Source: Mytilus edulis
Lineage: Eukaryota; Mollusca; Bivalvia; Mytilida; Mytilidae
Length of the DNA stretch: 64,000 nucleotides
Assembly (NCBI RefSeq): GCF_963676685.1
Contig: NC_092350.1
Coordinates: forward strand, 39,775,373 to 39,839,372
Direction of reading: 5' to 3'
Shown: piece by piece, positions 10,677 to 23,220 of the stretch
How positions within the stretch are numbered: position 1 is the first letter of the stretch
Layout: each line of letters opens with the position of its first letter
Made by a program: the position numbers and the translations under genes
The notes under the pieces: model-generated
What the model saw: the letters and a program-made list of their open reading frames with translations, nothing else
What the model was told of the DNA's origin: nothing
The model's database searches: none

Positions 10677-13600
10677 AGCTCACCTGGCCCAAAGGGCCAA
10701 GTGAGCTTTTCTCATCACTTTGCGTCCGGCGTCCGTCCTCCGTCGTCGTCCGGCGTTAGCTTTTACAAAAATCTTCTCCTCTGAAACTACTGGGCCAAAT
10801 CAAACCAAACTTGGCCACAATCATCATTGGGGTATCTAGTTTAAAAAATGTGTGGCGTGACCCGGTCAACCAACCAAGATGGCCGCCACGGCTGAAAATA
10901 GAACATAGGGGTAAAATGCAGTTTTTGGCTTATAACTCAAAAACCAAAGCATTTAGAGCAAATCTGACTGGGGTAAAAATGTTTATCAGGTCAAGATCTA
11001 TCTGCCCTGAAATTGTCAGATGAATCAGTCAATCGGTTGTTGGGTTACTGCCCCTGAATTGGTAATTTTGAGGAAATTTTGCTGTTTTTGGTTATTATCT
11101 TGAATATTATTATAGATAGAGATAAACTGTAAACAGCAATAATGTTCAGCAAAGTAAGATCTACAAATAAGTCAACATGACCAAAATGATCATTTGACCC
11201 GTTTAGGAGTTATTGCCCTTTATAGTCAATTTTTAACCATTTTTCGTAAATTAAAGTAATCTTTTACAAAAATCTTCTCCTCTGAAACTACTGGGCCAAA
11301 TTAATCCAAACTTGGCCACAATCATCTTTGGGGTATCTAGTTTAAAAAATGTGTGGCGTGACCCGGTCAACCAACCAAGATGGCCGCCACGGCTAAAAAT
11401 AGAACATAGGGGTAAAATGCAGTTTTTGGCTTATAACTCAAAAACCAAAGCATTTTGAGGAAATCTGACATGGGATAAAAATGTTTATTAGGTCAAGATC
11501 TATCTGCCCTGAGATTTTCAGATGAATCGGTCAATCGGTTGTTGGGTTGCTGCCCCTGAATTGGTAATTTTGAGGAAATTTTGCTGTTTTTGGTTATTAT
11601 CTTGAATATTATTATAGATAGAGATAAACTGTAAACAGCAATAATGTTCAGCACAGTAAGATCTACAAATAAGGCAACATGACCAAAATGGTCAGTTGAT
11701 CCGTGTAGGAGTTATTGCCCTTTATAGTCAATTTTTAACCATTTTTTGCAAATTAAAGTTATCTTTTACAAAAATCTTCTCCTCTGAAACTACTGGGCCA
11801 AATTCATCCAAACTTGGCCACAATCATCTTTGGGGTATCTAGTTTAAAAAATGTGTGGCGTGACCTGGTCAATCAACTAAGATGGCCGCCACGGCTAAAA
11901 ATAGAACATAGGGGTAAAATGCAGTTTTTGGCTTATAACTCAAAAACCAAAGCATTTTGAGGAAATATGACATGGGGGGTAAAAATGTTTATCAGGTCAA
12001 GATCTATCTGCCCTGAAATTTTCAGTTGAATCAGTCAACCCGTTGTTGGGTTGCTGCCCCTGAATTGGTAATTTTGAGGAAATTTTGCTGTTTTTGGTTA
12101 TTATCTTGAATATTATTATAGATAGAGATAAACTGTAAACAGCAATAATGTTCAGCAAAGTAAGATCTACAAATAAGTCAACATGACCAAAATGGTCAGT
12201 TGACCCGTTTAGGAGTTATTGCCCTTTATAGTCAATTTTTAACCATTTTTCGTAAATTAAAGTAATCTTTTACAAAAATCTTCTCCTCTGAAACTACTTG
12301 GCCAAATTAATCCAAACTTGGCCACAATCATCTTTGGGGTATCTAGTTTAAAAAATGTGTGGCGTGACCTGGTCAACCAACCAAGATGGCCGCCACGGCT
12401 AAAAATAGAACATAGGGGTAAAATGCAGTTTTTGGCTTATAACTCAAAAACCAAAGCATTTTGAGGAAATCTGACATGGGATAAAAATGTTTATTAGGTC
12501 AAGATCTATCTGCCCTGAGATTTTCAGATGAATCGGTCAATCGGTTGTTGGGTTGCTGCCCCTGAATTGGTAATTTTGAGGAAATTTTGCTGTTTTTGGT
12601 TATTATCTTGAATATTATTATAGATAGAGATAAACTGTAAACAGCAATAATGTTCAGCACAGTAAGATCTACAAATAAGGCAACATGACCAAAATGGTCA
12701 GTTGATCCGTGTAGGAGTTATTGCCCTTTATAGTCAATTTTTAACCATTTTTTGCAAATTAAAGTTATCTTTTACAAAAATCTTCTCCTCTGAAACTACT
12801 GGGCCAAATTCATCCAAACTTGGCCACAATCATCTTTGGGGTATCTAGTTTAAAAAATGTGTGGCGTGACCTGGTCAATCAACTAAGATGGCCGCCACGG
12901 CTAAAAATAGAACATAGGGGTAAAATGAAGTTTTTGGCTTATAACTCAAAAACCAAAGCATTTTGAGGAAATATGACATGGGGGGTAAAAATGTTTATCA
13001 GGTCAAGATCTATCTGCCCTGAAATTTTCAGTTGAATCAGTCAACCCGTTGTTGGGTTGCTGCCCCTGAATTGGTAATTTTGAGGAAATTTTGCTGTTTT
13101 TGGTTATTATCTTGAATATTATTATAGATAGAGATAAACTGTAAACAGCAATAATGTTCAGCAAAGTAAGATCTACAAATAAGTCAACATGACCAAAATG
13201 GTCATTTGACCCGTTTAGGAGTTATTGCCCTTTATAGTCAATTTTTAACCATTTTTCGTAAATTAAAGTAATCTTTTACAAAAATCTTCTCCTCTGAAAC
13301 TACTGGGCCAAATTAATCCAAACTTGGCCACAATCATCTTTGGGGTATCTAGTTTAAAAAATGTGTGGCGTGACCTGGTCAACCAACCAAGATGGCCGCC
13401 ACGGCTAAAAATAGAACATAGGGGTAAAATGCAGTTTTTGGCTTATAACTCAAAAACCAAAGCATTTTGAGGAAATCTGACATGGGATAAAAATGTTTAT
13501 TAGGTCAAGATCTATCTGCCCTGAGATTTTCAGATGAATCGGTCAATCGGTTGTTGGGTTGCTGCCCCTGAATTGGTAATTTTGAGGAAATTTTGCTGTT

Positions 13601-16600
13601 TTTGGTTATTATCTTGAATATTATTATAGATAGAGATAAACTGTAAACAGCAATAATGTTCAGCACAGTAAGATCTACAAATAAGGCAACATGACCAAAA
13701 TGGTCAGTTGATCCGTGTAGGAGTTATTGCCCTTTATAGTCAATTTTTAACCATTTTTTGCAAATTAAAGTTATCTTTTACAAAAATCTTCTCCTCTGAA
13801 ACTACTGGGCCAAATTCATCCAAACTTGGCCACAATCATCTTTGGGGTATCTAGTTTAAAAAATGTGTGGCGTGACCTGGTCAATCAACTAAGATGGCCG
13901 CCACGGCTAAAAATAGAACATAGGGGTAAAATGCAGTTTTTGGCTTATAACTCAAAAACCAAAGCATTTTGAGGAAATATGACATGGGGGTAAAAATGTT
14001 TATCAGGTCAAGATCTATCTGCCCTGAAATTTTCAGTTGAATCAGTCAACCCGTTGTTGGGTTGCTGCCCCTGAATTGGTTATTTTGAGGAAATTTTGCT
14101 GTTTTTGGTTATTATCTTGAATATTATTATAGATAGAGATAAACTGTGAACAGCAATAATGTTCAGCAAAGTCAGATCTACAATAAGTCAGCATGACCAA
14201 AATGGTCAGTTGACCTGTTTAGGAGTTATTGTCCTTTATAGTCAATTTTTAACCATTTTTCGTAAATTAAAGTAATCTTTTACAAAAATCTTCTCCTCTG
14301 AAACTACTGGGCTAAAGTAATCCAAACTTGGCCACAATCATCTTTGGGGTATCTAGTTTAAAAAATGTGTGGCGTGACCTGGTCAACCAACCAAGATGGC
14401 CGCCACGGCTAAAAATAGAACATAGGGGTAAAATGCAGTTTTTGGCTTATAACTCAAAAACCAAAGCATTTTGAGGAAATATGACATGGGGGTGAAAATG
14501 TTTATCAGGTCAAGATCTATCTGCCCTGAAATTTTCAGTTGAATCAGTCAACCCGTTGTTGGGTTGCTGCCCCTGAATTGGTAATTTTGAGGAAATTTTG
14601 CTGTTTTTGGTTATTATCTTGAATATTATTATAGATAGAGATAAACTGTAAACAGCAATAATGTTCAGCAAAGTAAGATCTACAAATAAGTCAACATGAC
14701 CAAAATGGTCATTTGACCCGTTTAGGAGTTATTGCCCTTTATAGTCAATTTTTAACCATTTTTCGTAAATTAAAGTAATCTTTTACAAAAATCTTCTCCT
14801 CTGAAACTACTGGGCCAAATTAATCCAAACTTGGCCACAATCATCTTTGGGGTATCTAGTTTAAAAAATGTGTGGCGTGACCTGGTCAACCAACCAAGAT
14901 GGCCGCCACGGCTAAAAATAGAACATAGGGGTAAAATGCAGTTTTTGGCTTATAACTCAAAAACCAAAGCATTTTGAGGAAATCTGACATGGGATAAAAA
15001 TGTTTATTAGGTCAAGATCTATCTGCCCTGAGATTTTCAGATGAATCGGTCAATCGGTTGTTGGGTTGCTGCCCCTGAATTGGTAATTTTGAGGAAATTT
15101 TGCTGTTTTTGGTTATTATCTTGAATATTATTATAGATAGAGATAAACTGTAAACAGCAATAATGTTCAGCACAGTAAGATCTACAAATAAGACAATATG
15201 ACCAAAATGGTCAGTTGATTTGTGTAGGAGTTATTGCCCTTTATAGTCAATTTTTAACCATTTTTCGTAAATTAAAGTAATCTTTTACAAAAATCTTCTC
15301 CTCTGAAACTACTGGGCCAAATTAATCCAAACTTGGCCACAATCATCTTTGGGGTATCTAGTTTAAAAAATGTGTGGCGTGACCTGGTCAATCAACTAAG
15401 ATGGCCGCCACGGCTAAAAATAGAACATAGGGGTAAAATGCAGTTTTTGGCTTATAACTCAAAAACCAAAGCATTTTGAGGAAATATGACATGGGGGTAA
15501 AAATGTTTATCAGGTCAAGATCTATCTGCCCTGAAATTTTCAGTTGAATCAGTCAACCCGTTGTTGGGTTGCTGCCCCTGAATTGGTTATTTTGAGGAAA
15601 TTTTGCTGTTTTTGGTTATTATCTTGAATATTATTATAGATAGAGATAAACTGTGAACAGCAATAATGTTCAGCAAAGTAAGATCTACAATAAGTCAACA
15701 TGACCAAAATGGTCAGTTGACCTGTTTAGGAGTTATTGCCCTTTATAGTAAATTTTTAACCATTTTTCGTAAATTAAAGTAATCTTTTACAAAAATCTTC
15801 TCCTCTGAAACTACTGGGCTAAAGTAATCCAAACTTGGCCACAATCATCTTTGGGGTATCTAGTTTAAAAAATGTGTGGCGTGACCTGGTCAACCAACCA
15901 AGATGGCCGCCACGGCTAAAAATAGAACATAGGGGTAAAATGCAGTTTTTGGCTTATAACTCAAAAACCAAAGCATTTTGAGGAAATATGACATGGGGGT
16001 GAAAATGTTTATCAGGTCAAGATTTATCTGCCCTGAAATTTTCAGTTGAATCAGTCAACCCGTTGTTGGGTTGCTGCCCCTGAATTGGTAATTTTGAGGA
16101 AATTTTGCTGTTTTTGGTTATTATCTTGAATATTATTATAGATAGAGATAAACTGTAAACAGCAATAATGTTCAGCAAAGAAAGATCTACAAAAAGGTCA
16201 ACATGACGAAAATGGTCAGTTGACCTGTTTAGGAGTTATTGCCCTTTATGGTAAATTTTTAACCATTTTTCGTAAATTAAAGTAATCTTTTACAAAAATC
16301 TTCTCCTCTGAAACTACTGGGCCAAACTAATCCAAACTTGGCCACAATCATCTTTGGGGTATCTAGTTTAAAAAATGTGTGGCATGACTTGGTCAACCAA
16401 CTAAGATGGCCGCCACGGCTAAAAATAGAACATAGGGGTAAAATGCAGTTTTTGGCTTATAACAATGAAACCAAAGCATTTTGAGGAAATCTGACATGAA
16501 GTTAAATTGTTAAACAAGTCAATATCTATCTGCCCTGAAATTTTCAGTTGAATCAGTCAACCTGTTGTTGGGTTGCTGCCCCTGAATTGGTAATTTTGAG

Positions 16601-17497
16601 GAAATTTTGCTGTTTTTGGTTATTATCTTGAATATTATTATAGATAGAGATAAACTGTAAACAGCAATAATGTTCAGCAAAGAAAGATCTACAAAAAGGT
16701 CAACATGACGAAAATGGTCAGTTGACCCGTTTAGGAGTTATTGCCCTTTATAATAAATTTTTAACCATTTTTCGTAAATTAAAGTAATCTTTTACAAAAA
16801 TCTTCTCCTCTGAAACTACTGGGCCAAAGTAATCCAAACTTGGCCACAATCATCTTTGGGGTATCTAGTTTAAAAAATGTGTGGCATGACTTGGTCAACC
16901 AACTAAGATGGCCGCCACGGCTAAAAATAGAACATAGGGGTAAAATGCAGTTTTTGGCTTATAACTATGAAACCAAAGCATTTAGAGCAAATCTGACGGA
17001 AGTTAATTTGTTAATCAAGTCAATATATATATGCCCTGAATTTTTCAGATGAATTGGACAACTGGTTGTTGGGTTGCTGCCCTCCGAATGGTAATTTTTA
17101 AAGAAATTTTGCCGTTTTTGGTTATCTTGAATACTATTATAGATAGCGATAAACTGTAAACAGCAATAATGTTCAGCAAAGTAAGATCTACAAATAAGTC
17201 AACATGACCTAAATGGTCAATTGACCCCTTAAGGAGTTATTGCCCTTTATAGTCAATTTTTAACAATTTTCATTAATTTGGTAAATTTATGTAAATTTTT
17301 ACCAAATATAGTTCTCTGTTACTAATGGGCAAAGTTCATTATAGATAATATTGTAAGAAGCAAAATCGTTCAGTAAAGTAAGAACTTCAAACACATCAAC
17401 ATCACCAAAATACAATTTTGTCATGAATCCATTTGTGTCCTTTGTTTAATATGCACATAGACCAAGGTGAGCGACACAGGCTCTTTAGAGCCTCTAG
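10677..17497 (+). mobile_element. Large hairpin-ended element with 13 internal ~502 bp units (Helentron-like candidate)
   Basis: The left end begins AGCTCACCTGGCCC and folds back on GGGCCAAGTGAGCT, preceded by a T run. Near the right end AGGTGAGC (17465-17472) is the inverse of the left GCTCACCT. It is followed by a hairpin, AGGCTCTTTAGAGCCT (17478-17493), and then CTAG with a T next. A left terminal repeat inverted relative to a right subterminal copy, a 3' hairpin, no visible target duplication and an internal tandem array match what is known of non-autonomous Helentron (rolling-circle) elements. Shorter relatives at 50468-52324 and 59900-61781 share both the ends and the unit. No replication or helicase protein is encoded, so this copy would be non-autonomous. 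The assignment is inference. Confidence 0.6.
10760..17290 (+). repeat. Tandem array of thirteen ~502 bp units
   Basis: The marker CTTTTACAAAAATCTTCTCC recurs at 10760, 11261, 11763, 12267, 12769, 13273, 13775, 14277, 14780, 15282, 15784, 16287 and 16789, giving periods of 501-504. A degenerate partial unit follows to about 17290. Each unit carries AAGATGGCCGCCACGGCT, AGAACATAGGGGTAAAATGC and TAGATAGAGATAAACTGT. Small open frames inside (for example at 10811-11023 and 16840-17052) recur with the repeat and are not genes. Confidence 0.95.
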
Positions 17498-17504
17498 TTT
17501 TTTA

Positions 17505-17672
17505 AGTCTGAGTTTTAGTTCGAGTTATGCTTCGTATTCAAGTAAGAGTACGAGTCAAATTCGATCGGGTTAAATGTTTTAAGGTTAAATTGGAGTTAGA
17601 GCTACGTTTCGAATTAGGCTTTAAGTTCTACTTTCGAGCCAGAGTTTAAGTTTAAATTCGTGTTACTAGTAT
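17505..17672. repeat. Degenerate short tandem repeat based on GAGTTCGAGTTA
   Basis: A run of diverged units such as GAGTTTTAGTTCGAGTTA, GAGTACGAGTCAAATTCG and GAGTTAGAGCTACG follows the large element immediately. The period is irregular (about 6-12). Confidence 0.4.
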
Positions 17673-18500
17673 TTAATTTGTGTTCGGAGGAGCCCACAAA
17701 CAGTTAAAATTAACTGGTAATCATAAAAAGGGATTAAAAGGGAAACAAACACTAAAAGTCAGAATTTTCGGACATTAAGAGTAAGACCTCTTGGAAACGT
17801 CAGCTATGTTTCACATTTGTTTTGGGCATACATATATTTAAATACAATCAATAGTTCATTTATACACTAATAGTTCACTCTGACAATAGTACTACGCACA
17901 TAAAAATATCTTTCTTCTAATCTACAAAATTTACTAAGTTTTAACTTGTTTAAAAGTGGGGTCATTTTTATCGCAAATTTAGACCCACTCTTTAGTTTCT
18001 TCTCCAAAGTAGTAGTAAAAAATATCCCATGATATTTTAAGCATAGAGTACTGCATTAAACTAGTTACTGGTACACATTTTAAAACCTAAATATGAAAAA
18101 GCCTGACGATATGAACGGAGAAGGATAGAGTAAACAAACATCTTTTTCAGCAAAGAACTTGATCACTTCTTTTCCCCTCAAATTTTGTGAATTATAAAAC
18201 CTTATGGTCAATAATTTACACTCATGAAATAACTACCTTTTTCGCCTATATACACAAATATTTTCAATTAAGACCACTAATATATGATAAGCAGTTTGTT
18301 ATAATCCGTCAAATACACTTTGTCAGAAAGGCTTATTGTATAAAAATAATTGGGTGATAGTTTCAGTTAAGATTCTGCGACATGTACAATTCGTCAAATC
18401 CGTTGAAACTTGCTTCTTATAGTCATAAGAAAAGGACGAAAGTTGTTCAATTCTATGCATTGAATACTATGCCAAGAAACATCGTCTGAAAGTTTGAGTC
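17673..18500. other. No recognisable gene
   Basis: AT-rich sequence between the tandem element and the degenerate ORF at 18.5 kb. I see no domain or repeat that I can name. Confidence 0.4.
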
Positions 18501-18520
18501 AATTAACTAGTATATAGAAG

Positions 18521-19966
18521 TTGACTTTTGTATCTGCAATGAATAATAGATTGAATGAGGTATACTTCAAGGTTCGAGAAGAATTTGTTGATAGTTGTGA
18601 ATTTGAAGAACTGGAGGCAGTTAATGACCATCATTCATGCTACAATACAAAAGTTACACAAGTAAACAGAAGTGTTCCCCCTTTAAGAGTGAGGAAGCTT
18701 CTGACTACAGACAATCAACCGACTGTTGTCCCTCAGTTTCGGGTGTGTGTTTCTAGAATGAATATGTTCTTGTATAATTGTTGAAACAAAACATTTAAGA
18801 AAGATCGAAAACTCTGCAAAGTTTGAATCAAATAAGCATATCAAGAAGAATGTTTTAGCCGTTGCAGAAATGAATAAGTATAATTTAAAGTTGAAATAGT
18901 TTCTCATCTTTTAAACTTCCAGCACTTTATCATTCTTTTTGCAATACAAAATATTTGCTTAAAACGAAAACAACTAAAATCTGAACCGCTGAAAGCAAAA
19001 ATTGCAGATCACGATATTCCTTTTACTTATTCAATATCAACTGTTGACAACGACTTGATTGTGAAAAAAAAAACATTCCTCACGACAATGTTACTTGATA
19101 AATGTAAATCTTTCCTTCCTACTGATTCTAAGTTAAAATAGTATACTTGGAAACTGCAGTCTAAACTCATTAACTTTTATAGAAACTAAGTTGACATACA
19201 ATCATAACAAAGTCAAAGCAAATCTAACATAGTATTCAGTAGCAACATAACAATTGGAGATGCCTAATCATCTGCTAGTCATTTAAAAGCAGGCCTCGAA
19301 AGCTCAGAGATGCATACAGATATCAACAGACACAAATAAGGAAATTATATTGCATTCCACTGCAAGTATACTAAGAAATGACATCGACAATCCACATATT
19401 TCCACAGAACAATACTTAACTTTTGATGAATAGGCTTTTCTCTCATCAGTTCAGCCTGCATTCGTCTTTATACAATTCATGTCATGGTTACTGGAGGATA
19501 CTGCATATAACAAATTATTATATCAGGGAATGGTACCCGAGCAATTGAATAAATGCCTGGCAACTGTTGAGTCAATGGTGTCCGTTGCCAAAAACAGTTT
19601 TATTGCTTTTTTTTATTTAGGATTGGCCTTACAAGTGTATCATGAGTTTAGTTCAAAATGCTTTGTTTAAACATTGAAAGCCAATGTGCTTCGTTTTATA
19701 ATGAAGTGCGATACTATCTAACAAGTATTGCTAACCATGAAATTGAAAGACTGTTGACACTGACCAAGGATGAATTGTGTCAAGACCTTTTCTGTACTTG
19801 CAGAGCAAAATATGTGTGCTCAAAGGAATGTGTTTGCTTTGAGCAGAAGCTTTCTTGTACAGACATGTGTTCATGCCAGGCAAGTGAAATATTAATACAC
19901 GTCTTGTGGTGGTTGATGGAAAGGAAGATGATGGAGATCAGGCTTGATATATTGCTTTTGTACTAG
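18521..19966 (+). pseudogene. Degenerate ORF of a multi-copy family with a cysteine-rich tail
   Basis: Open fragments on the plus strand at 18521-18784, 19479-19670 and 19658-19966 are separated by stops and shifts. The second and third overlap in different frames at 19658-19670, as after a one-base indel. The joined sense resembles, by memory, a multi-copy bivalve protein family: a segment GLALQVYHEFSSK, then a Y-N-E-V-R-Y motif, then a cysteine-rich tail (CRAKYVCSKECVC, SCTDMCSC). The cysteine spacing suggests a metal-binding tail found in some transposon-derived proteins. Function and family are unknown to me; the cluster and breaks are directly visible. Confidence 0.35.
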
Positions 19967-19974
19967 TACACAAT

Positions 19975-20315
19975 GTCCCAGGTTATGGGAACATTGGCGC
20001 ACCATTTTTAAAACATGTTTAACCCCGCAACATCCTAGATTAGTCTGTCTTGAGTCATGAACTTGTTTATCAGTGGTTGGTGTTTGTTTCTATAGATCAT
20101 TTTTTTGCATTATTTTATACATAAATCTGGCCGTTATATTTATCGTTTGGACTATTGTACATGTTTCATATCGGGAATTGTAGAGCTGACTTTGCGGTAT
20201 GAGTTTTACGTTTTGTTGAAGGTCGTACTGTGATCTATATTTGTTAATTAATGTGTCAGTTGGTCACTTGTGGAGAGTTGTCTCAATGGCAATCAAACCA
20301 CATCTTTCTTTTTTT
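19975..20315 (-). repeat. SINE-like repeat, minus-strand copy
   Basis: Reverse orientation of the GTGGTATGAGTGCCAATGAG family. The tail side (TGTCCCAGGTTATGGGAA, AAACATGTTTAACCCCGC) is on the left and the head (GAGTTGTCTCAATGGCAATC) on the right. It is one of the more complete copies. Confidence 0.65.
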
Positions 20316-20694
20316 CTATTGAATATCTTTGAACATGTTAAAAATTTTGGTACGTTGCAAGGGAAAAAAGGGGGGTTTTAGGTACAAAACAGATTTTGTA
20401 ATAGAGACATTAACCACAGGTTAATACGCGCCTATTTATAACAAGATTGATTCCTCGAAGTAACTTTAAATGATTTCTGTCACCGACGTCAAAAAGGTAT
20501 TTATTGTATTACCAAGTCATTTTTAAGAATAAATGCGGTAGAAAACAAACTCAAAACAAAAGACCGAACAACACTAGTTCCACCAAAAAACCGAGGATTG
20601 TCTTTATATATTGAACCCGAGCTATAAGTAAATACACTTTTTTTTTTTAAATATTTTGTGCTATGGAATAAATCAATGCTAAAAATACAGTTAG
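20316..20694. other. No recognisable gene
   Basis: AT-rich gap. The minus-strand frame at 20501-20776 crosses into the adjacent inverted-repeat element and has no recognisable domain. Confidence 0.4.
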
Positions 20695-21152
20695 TAGGGG
20701 TAAATTCAGTAAATAAATATACGTCATTAGGGACCGCCCATTTGGGGGAGAGCTTTCTGTCTAAAACTGAAGTCATATGCTCTTCTGATTGGTAGATAAT
20801 GTTTGTAATAAATATTTTTTGTAGATGGATTAAAACTAGAGTTGAAAAAGATAAAAAAAAAAATAAAAATGCTGTATGTACTAATTTTATTTCCTACAGG
20901 GTTGAAAAGTAATGGGGGTCAGTATAGGAATTCAGTGCGAATCTACATTGTTTGTAAACAAGGCCATGTGAATGCCCAAAAATGCCGCATGACCCTATGT
21001 TTTTATTGTTGCAAAAGATAGGGCTACATTTGTACTTTCATGAATGATATATGATTTTTTTTAATTTCTACAGGTAAATCAGGTATACATTTATTTCCAC
21101 AAATAGATTAGCATTAAAGTCAATGGGAGATTTTTTACTGAATTTACCTCTA
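20695..21152. mobile_element. MITE-like element with ~19 bp inverted ends
   Basis: AGGGGTAAATTCAGTAAA at 20695-20713 is mirrored by TTTACTGAATTTACC at 21134-21152 with one mismatch. The 458 bp interior has no ORF. The arrangement fits a small non-autonomous DNA transposon; the target duplication is unclear. Confidence 0.45.
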
Positions 21153-22750
21153 GTATTTTGTACGTCTTGTTTAAATGTGTGACGTATGTTATTGTGGAAA
21201 TTCCAAGTTTCGTTTTAACTTTGATTATCCATCCAAGACGGTAAGTCTTGCAGAATTTGAAACTGACCATGGATCACGAATTTTTAAACTAAGCTGCTGT
21301 ATCATTTATAAGTTCTTTGTTTTTTTTTAATTAGTTCCTAACATATGACTTCATGTTATAGAAGTGCGTGCAATAAACTTTCCTTTCTGTCAAAAATATA
21401 CAAATATCGTCGTGTCATATGTTTTTGTATCATCCATATTTCATCAGTTTTGATTGCACACGCTTATATTGTGACTTGTTTTTTCGGTTTTTATATTTAG
21501 AACAACAACCACACTAAAACTGACTATTTTAAAACATATTCAAAATCGCTTTAAAAGACGTTAGAACAAATTTAATAAAAGTGACATGTTTCAGCCATTT
21601 TTATTTGATGTCAAAAATATGCATCATTAGAGTAGTTGATGAGAATCTGAAGGGTTACATGAAGTACAGCTATGCCGTTTGTCTGGCAGACACCGGATTT
21701 TCAAGACATGTGACTGTCATGGGTTTTTTTTGGTAGTTTTTATTACAAACCAGCGAGTTCAAATTAACTGGGTTCTAATATATAAAACGTTTGTTTGAAC
21801 TCCATCCATTCAACATTCTATTGACAATTCTTTGTATACAACTTTTATACTTAAAGATGAAAACAGTTTTATTTTTTTATATTTAATCACTGTAAAATAC
21901 AAGTTTGAATAAAAAAAAGGTCTTCTGTAGAAACCCAGTGCCAAATTGAAAAACATATCAATAATGTTAGAATTTCAGTACATGAAACATCAACCAAAAA
22001 CTATTTACTAGTTAATTTTAGTACTGAAAAGAATTAACTTTTTTTATGATTCAAGCAATAACCGGAACCACGTCAAAAAATACTTGTACTCATTTCCGGA
22101 TTTTATAGTCATTTCCTCTCCGTGTACTGATTCAGTTTTTAGTTCATACGAAAACATATGACGCCGTTTGTACTGCTTCAGTTTTTATTTCATACGAAAA
22201 CATATGACGCCGTGTTTGACTTACAAAAATCGCAAAATAATCGGAAATAGTAAAAAATCGTAGCAAGCCTTGACAAAAAAATCTAGATACCTGAAAACAT
22301 TAGACAGAACATGCTTTTAAAATTTGAGTATACACATGAATAAAAATTGAACAGTAAAAACAGTCAGAAGTAAATATTGTTATTATAATGAAAACACACC
22401 ACACGAAGATACACTAACAATTCTAGGAATACATTGAAAATGGTTTTGCTTTAATTGCAGTAACATTTAACACAATAAGAACAGTCGTCGAAGACTTAAT
22501 GAGTTTTCTTAACAACTTCAATTGTGAACGAAATTGTGTATATGTAAGCCGGAGATGTTCGATAAAAATCCCAAATAAATTCAAGTGACATGTAGCCAAA
22601 CTATTGAACATGAGTCAATGAGCTTATTCGATGACTGTACAAACATATATAAATAAAAATGCGCATACAAAAAAATGTATTTCTATTTGTATCAATCTAA
22701 TTAGTTACGCCTTTTTCATCGGATTTTATAGTTCGGTTTTATAATATTCT
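21153..22750. other. No recognisable gene; contains one short tandem duplication
   Basis: AT-rich intergenic sequence. The only structure I can support is a two-unit ~46 bp tandem duplication near 22124-22216, listed separately. The minus-strand frame at 22423-22611 is unrecognised. Confidence 0.4.
22124..22216. repeat. Two-unit tandem duplication, ~46 bp
   Basis: The series TTCAGTTTTTA(G/T)TTCATACG followed by AAAACATATGACGCCGT occurs twice in succession with almost no change. Confidence 0.7.
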
Positions 22751-22751
22751 G

Positions 22752-23020
22752 TTTCACCACTGTCCCAGGTTATAGGGATGGATATGATCCCGCTAACATA
22801 ATCAATCCACTTTATATACTGTATGCATGTGCCTGTCCCAAGTCAGGAGCCTGTTATTCAGTGGTTGTCGTTTGGTGCTGTGTTACATATTTGTTTTTCG
22901 TTCATTTTTTTGTACATTCATTGGGCCCTTAATTTCGCGTTTGCATTGTTTTACATTTGTGATTTCGGTGCCTTTTAAAGCTGATTATGCGGGAAAGGCT
23001 TTGCTCATAGTTTAAGACCG
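22752..23020 (-). repeat. SINE-like repeat, minus-strand copy with CTGTCCCAAGTCAGGAGCC tail
   Basis: Contains ACTGTCCCAGGTTATAGGG, CTGTCCCAAGTCAGGAGCC and AAAGCTGATTATGCGGG, shared with copies at 19975-20315 and 29552-29790. It ends about 200 bases before the B-box ORF and may supply part of its upstream flank. Confidence 0.6.
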
Positions 23021-23220
23021 CACGATGACATGAATCATTCTGAAATACCAAACTACTAAGATATTTATCAATCTTTTCTGTGTGATCAAATATTTTTTTT
23101 AAGTTAACTCAAGTGAGAAACCTGGAATTAATTCAGCTTATCGTTATTGAAGTTAATGTTTTGACACAATTCAGTTGCATTAAAAGTCATAGTGATACAT
23201 TTGTTTTGTAGAAACTAAAC

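Noticed and set aside
10811..17052. Repeated ~70-codon frames beginning MATIIxGVSSLKNVW
   Set aside because: They lie within the 502 bp units, exist only where chance substitutions keep the frame open, and most units break them.
10677..17497. CRISPR array or centromeric satellite
   Set aside because: The 502 bp units are adjacent without unique spacers. The array is bounded by defined hairpin ends and has dispersed relatives, which fits an element better than a centromere.
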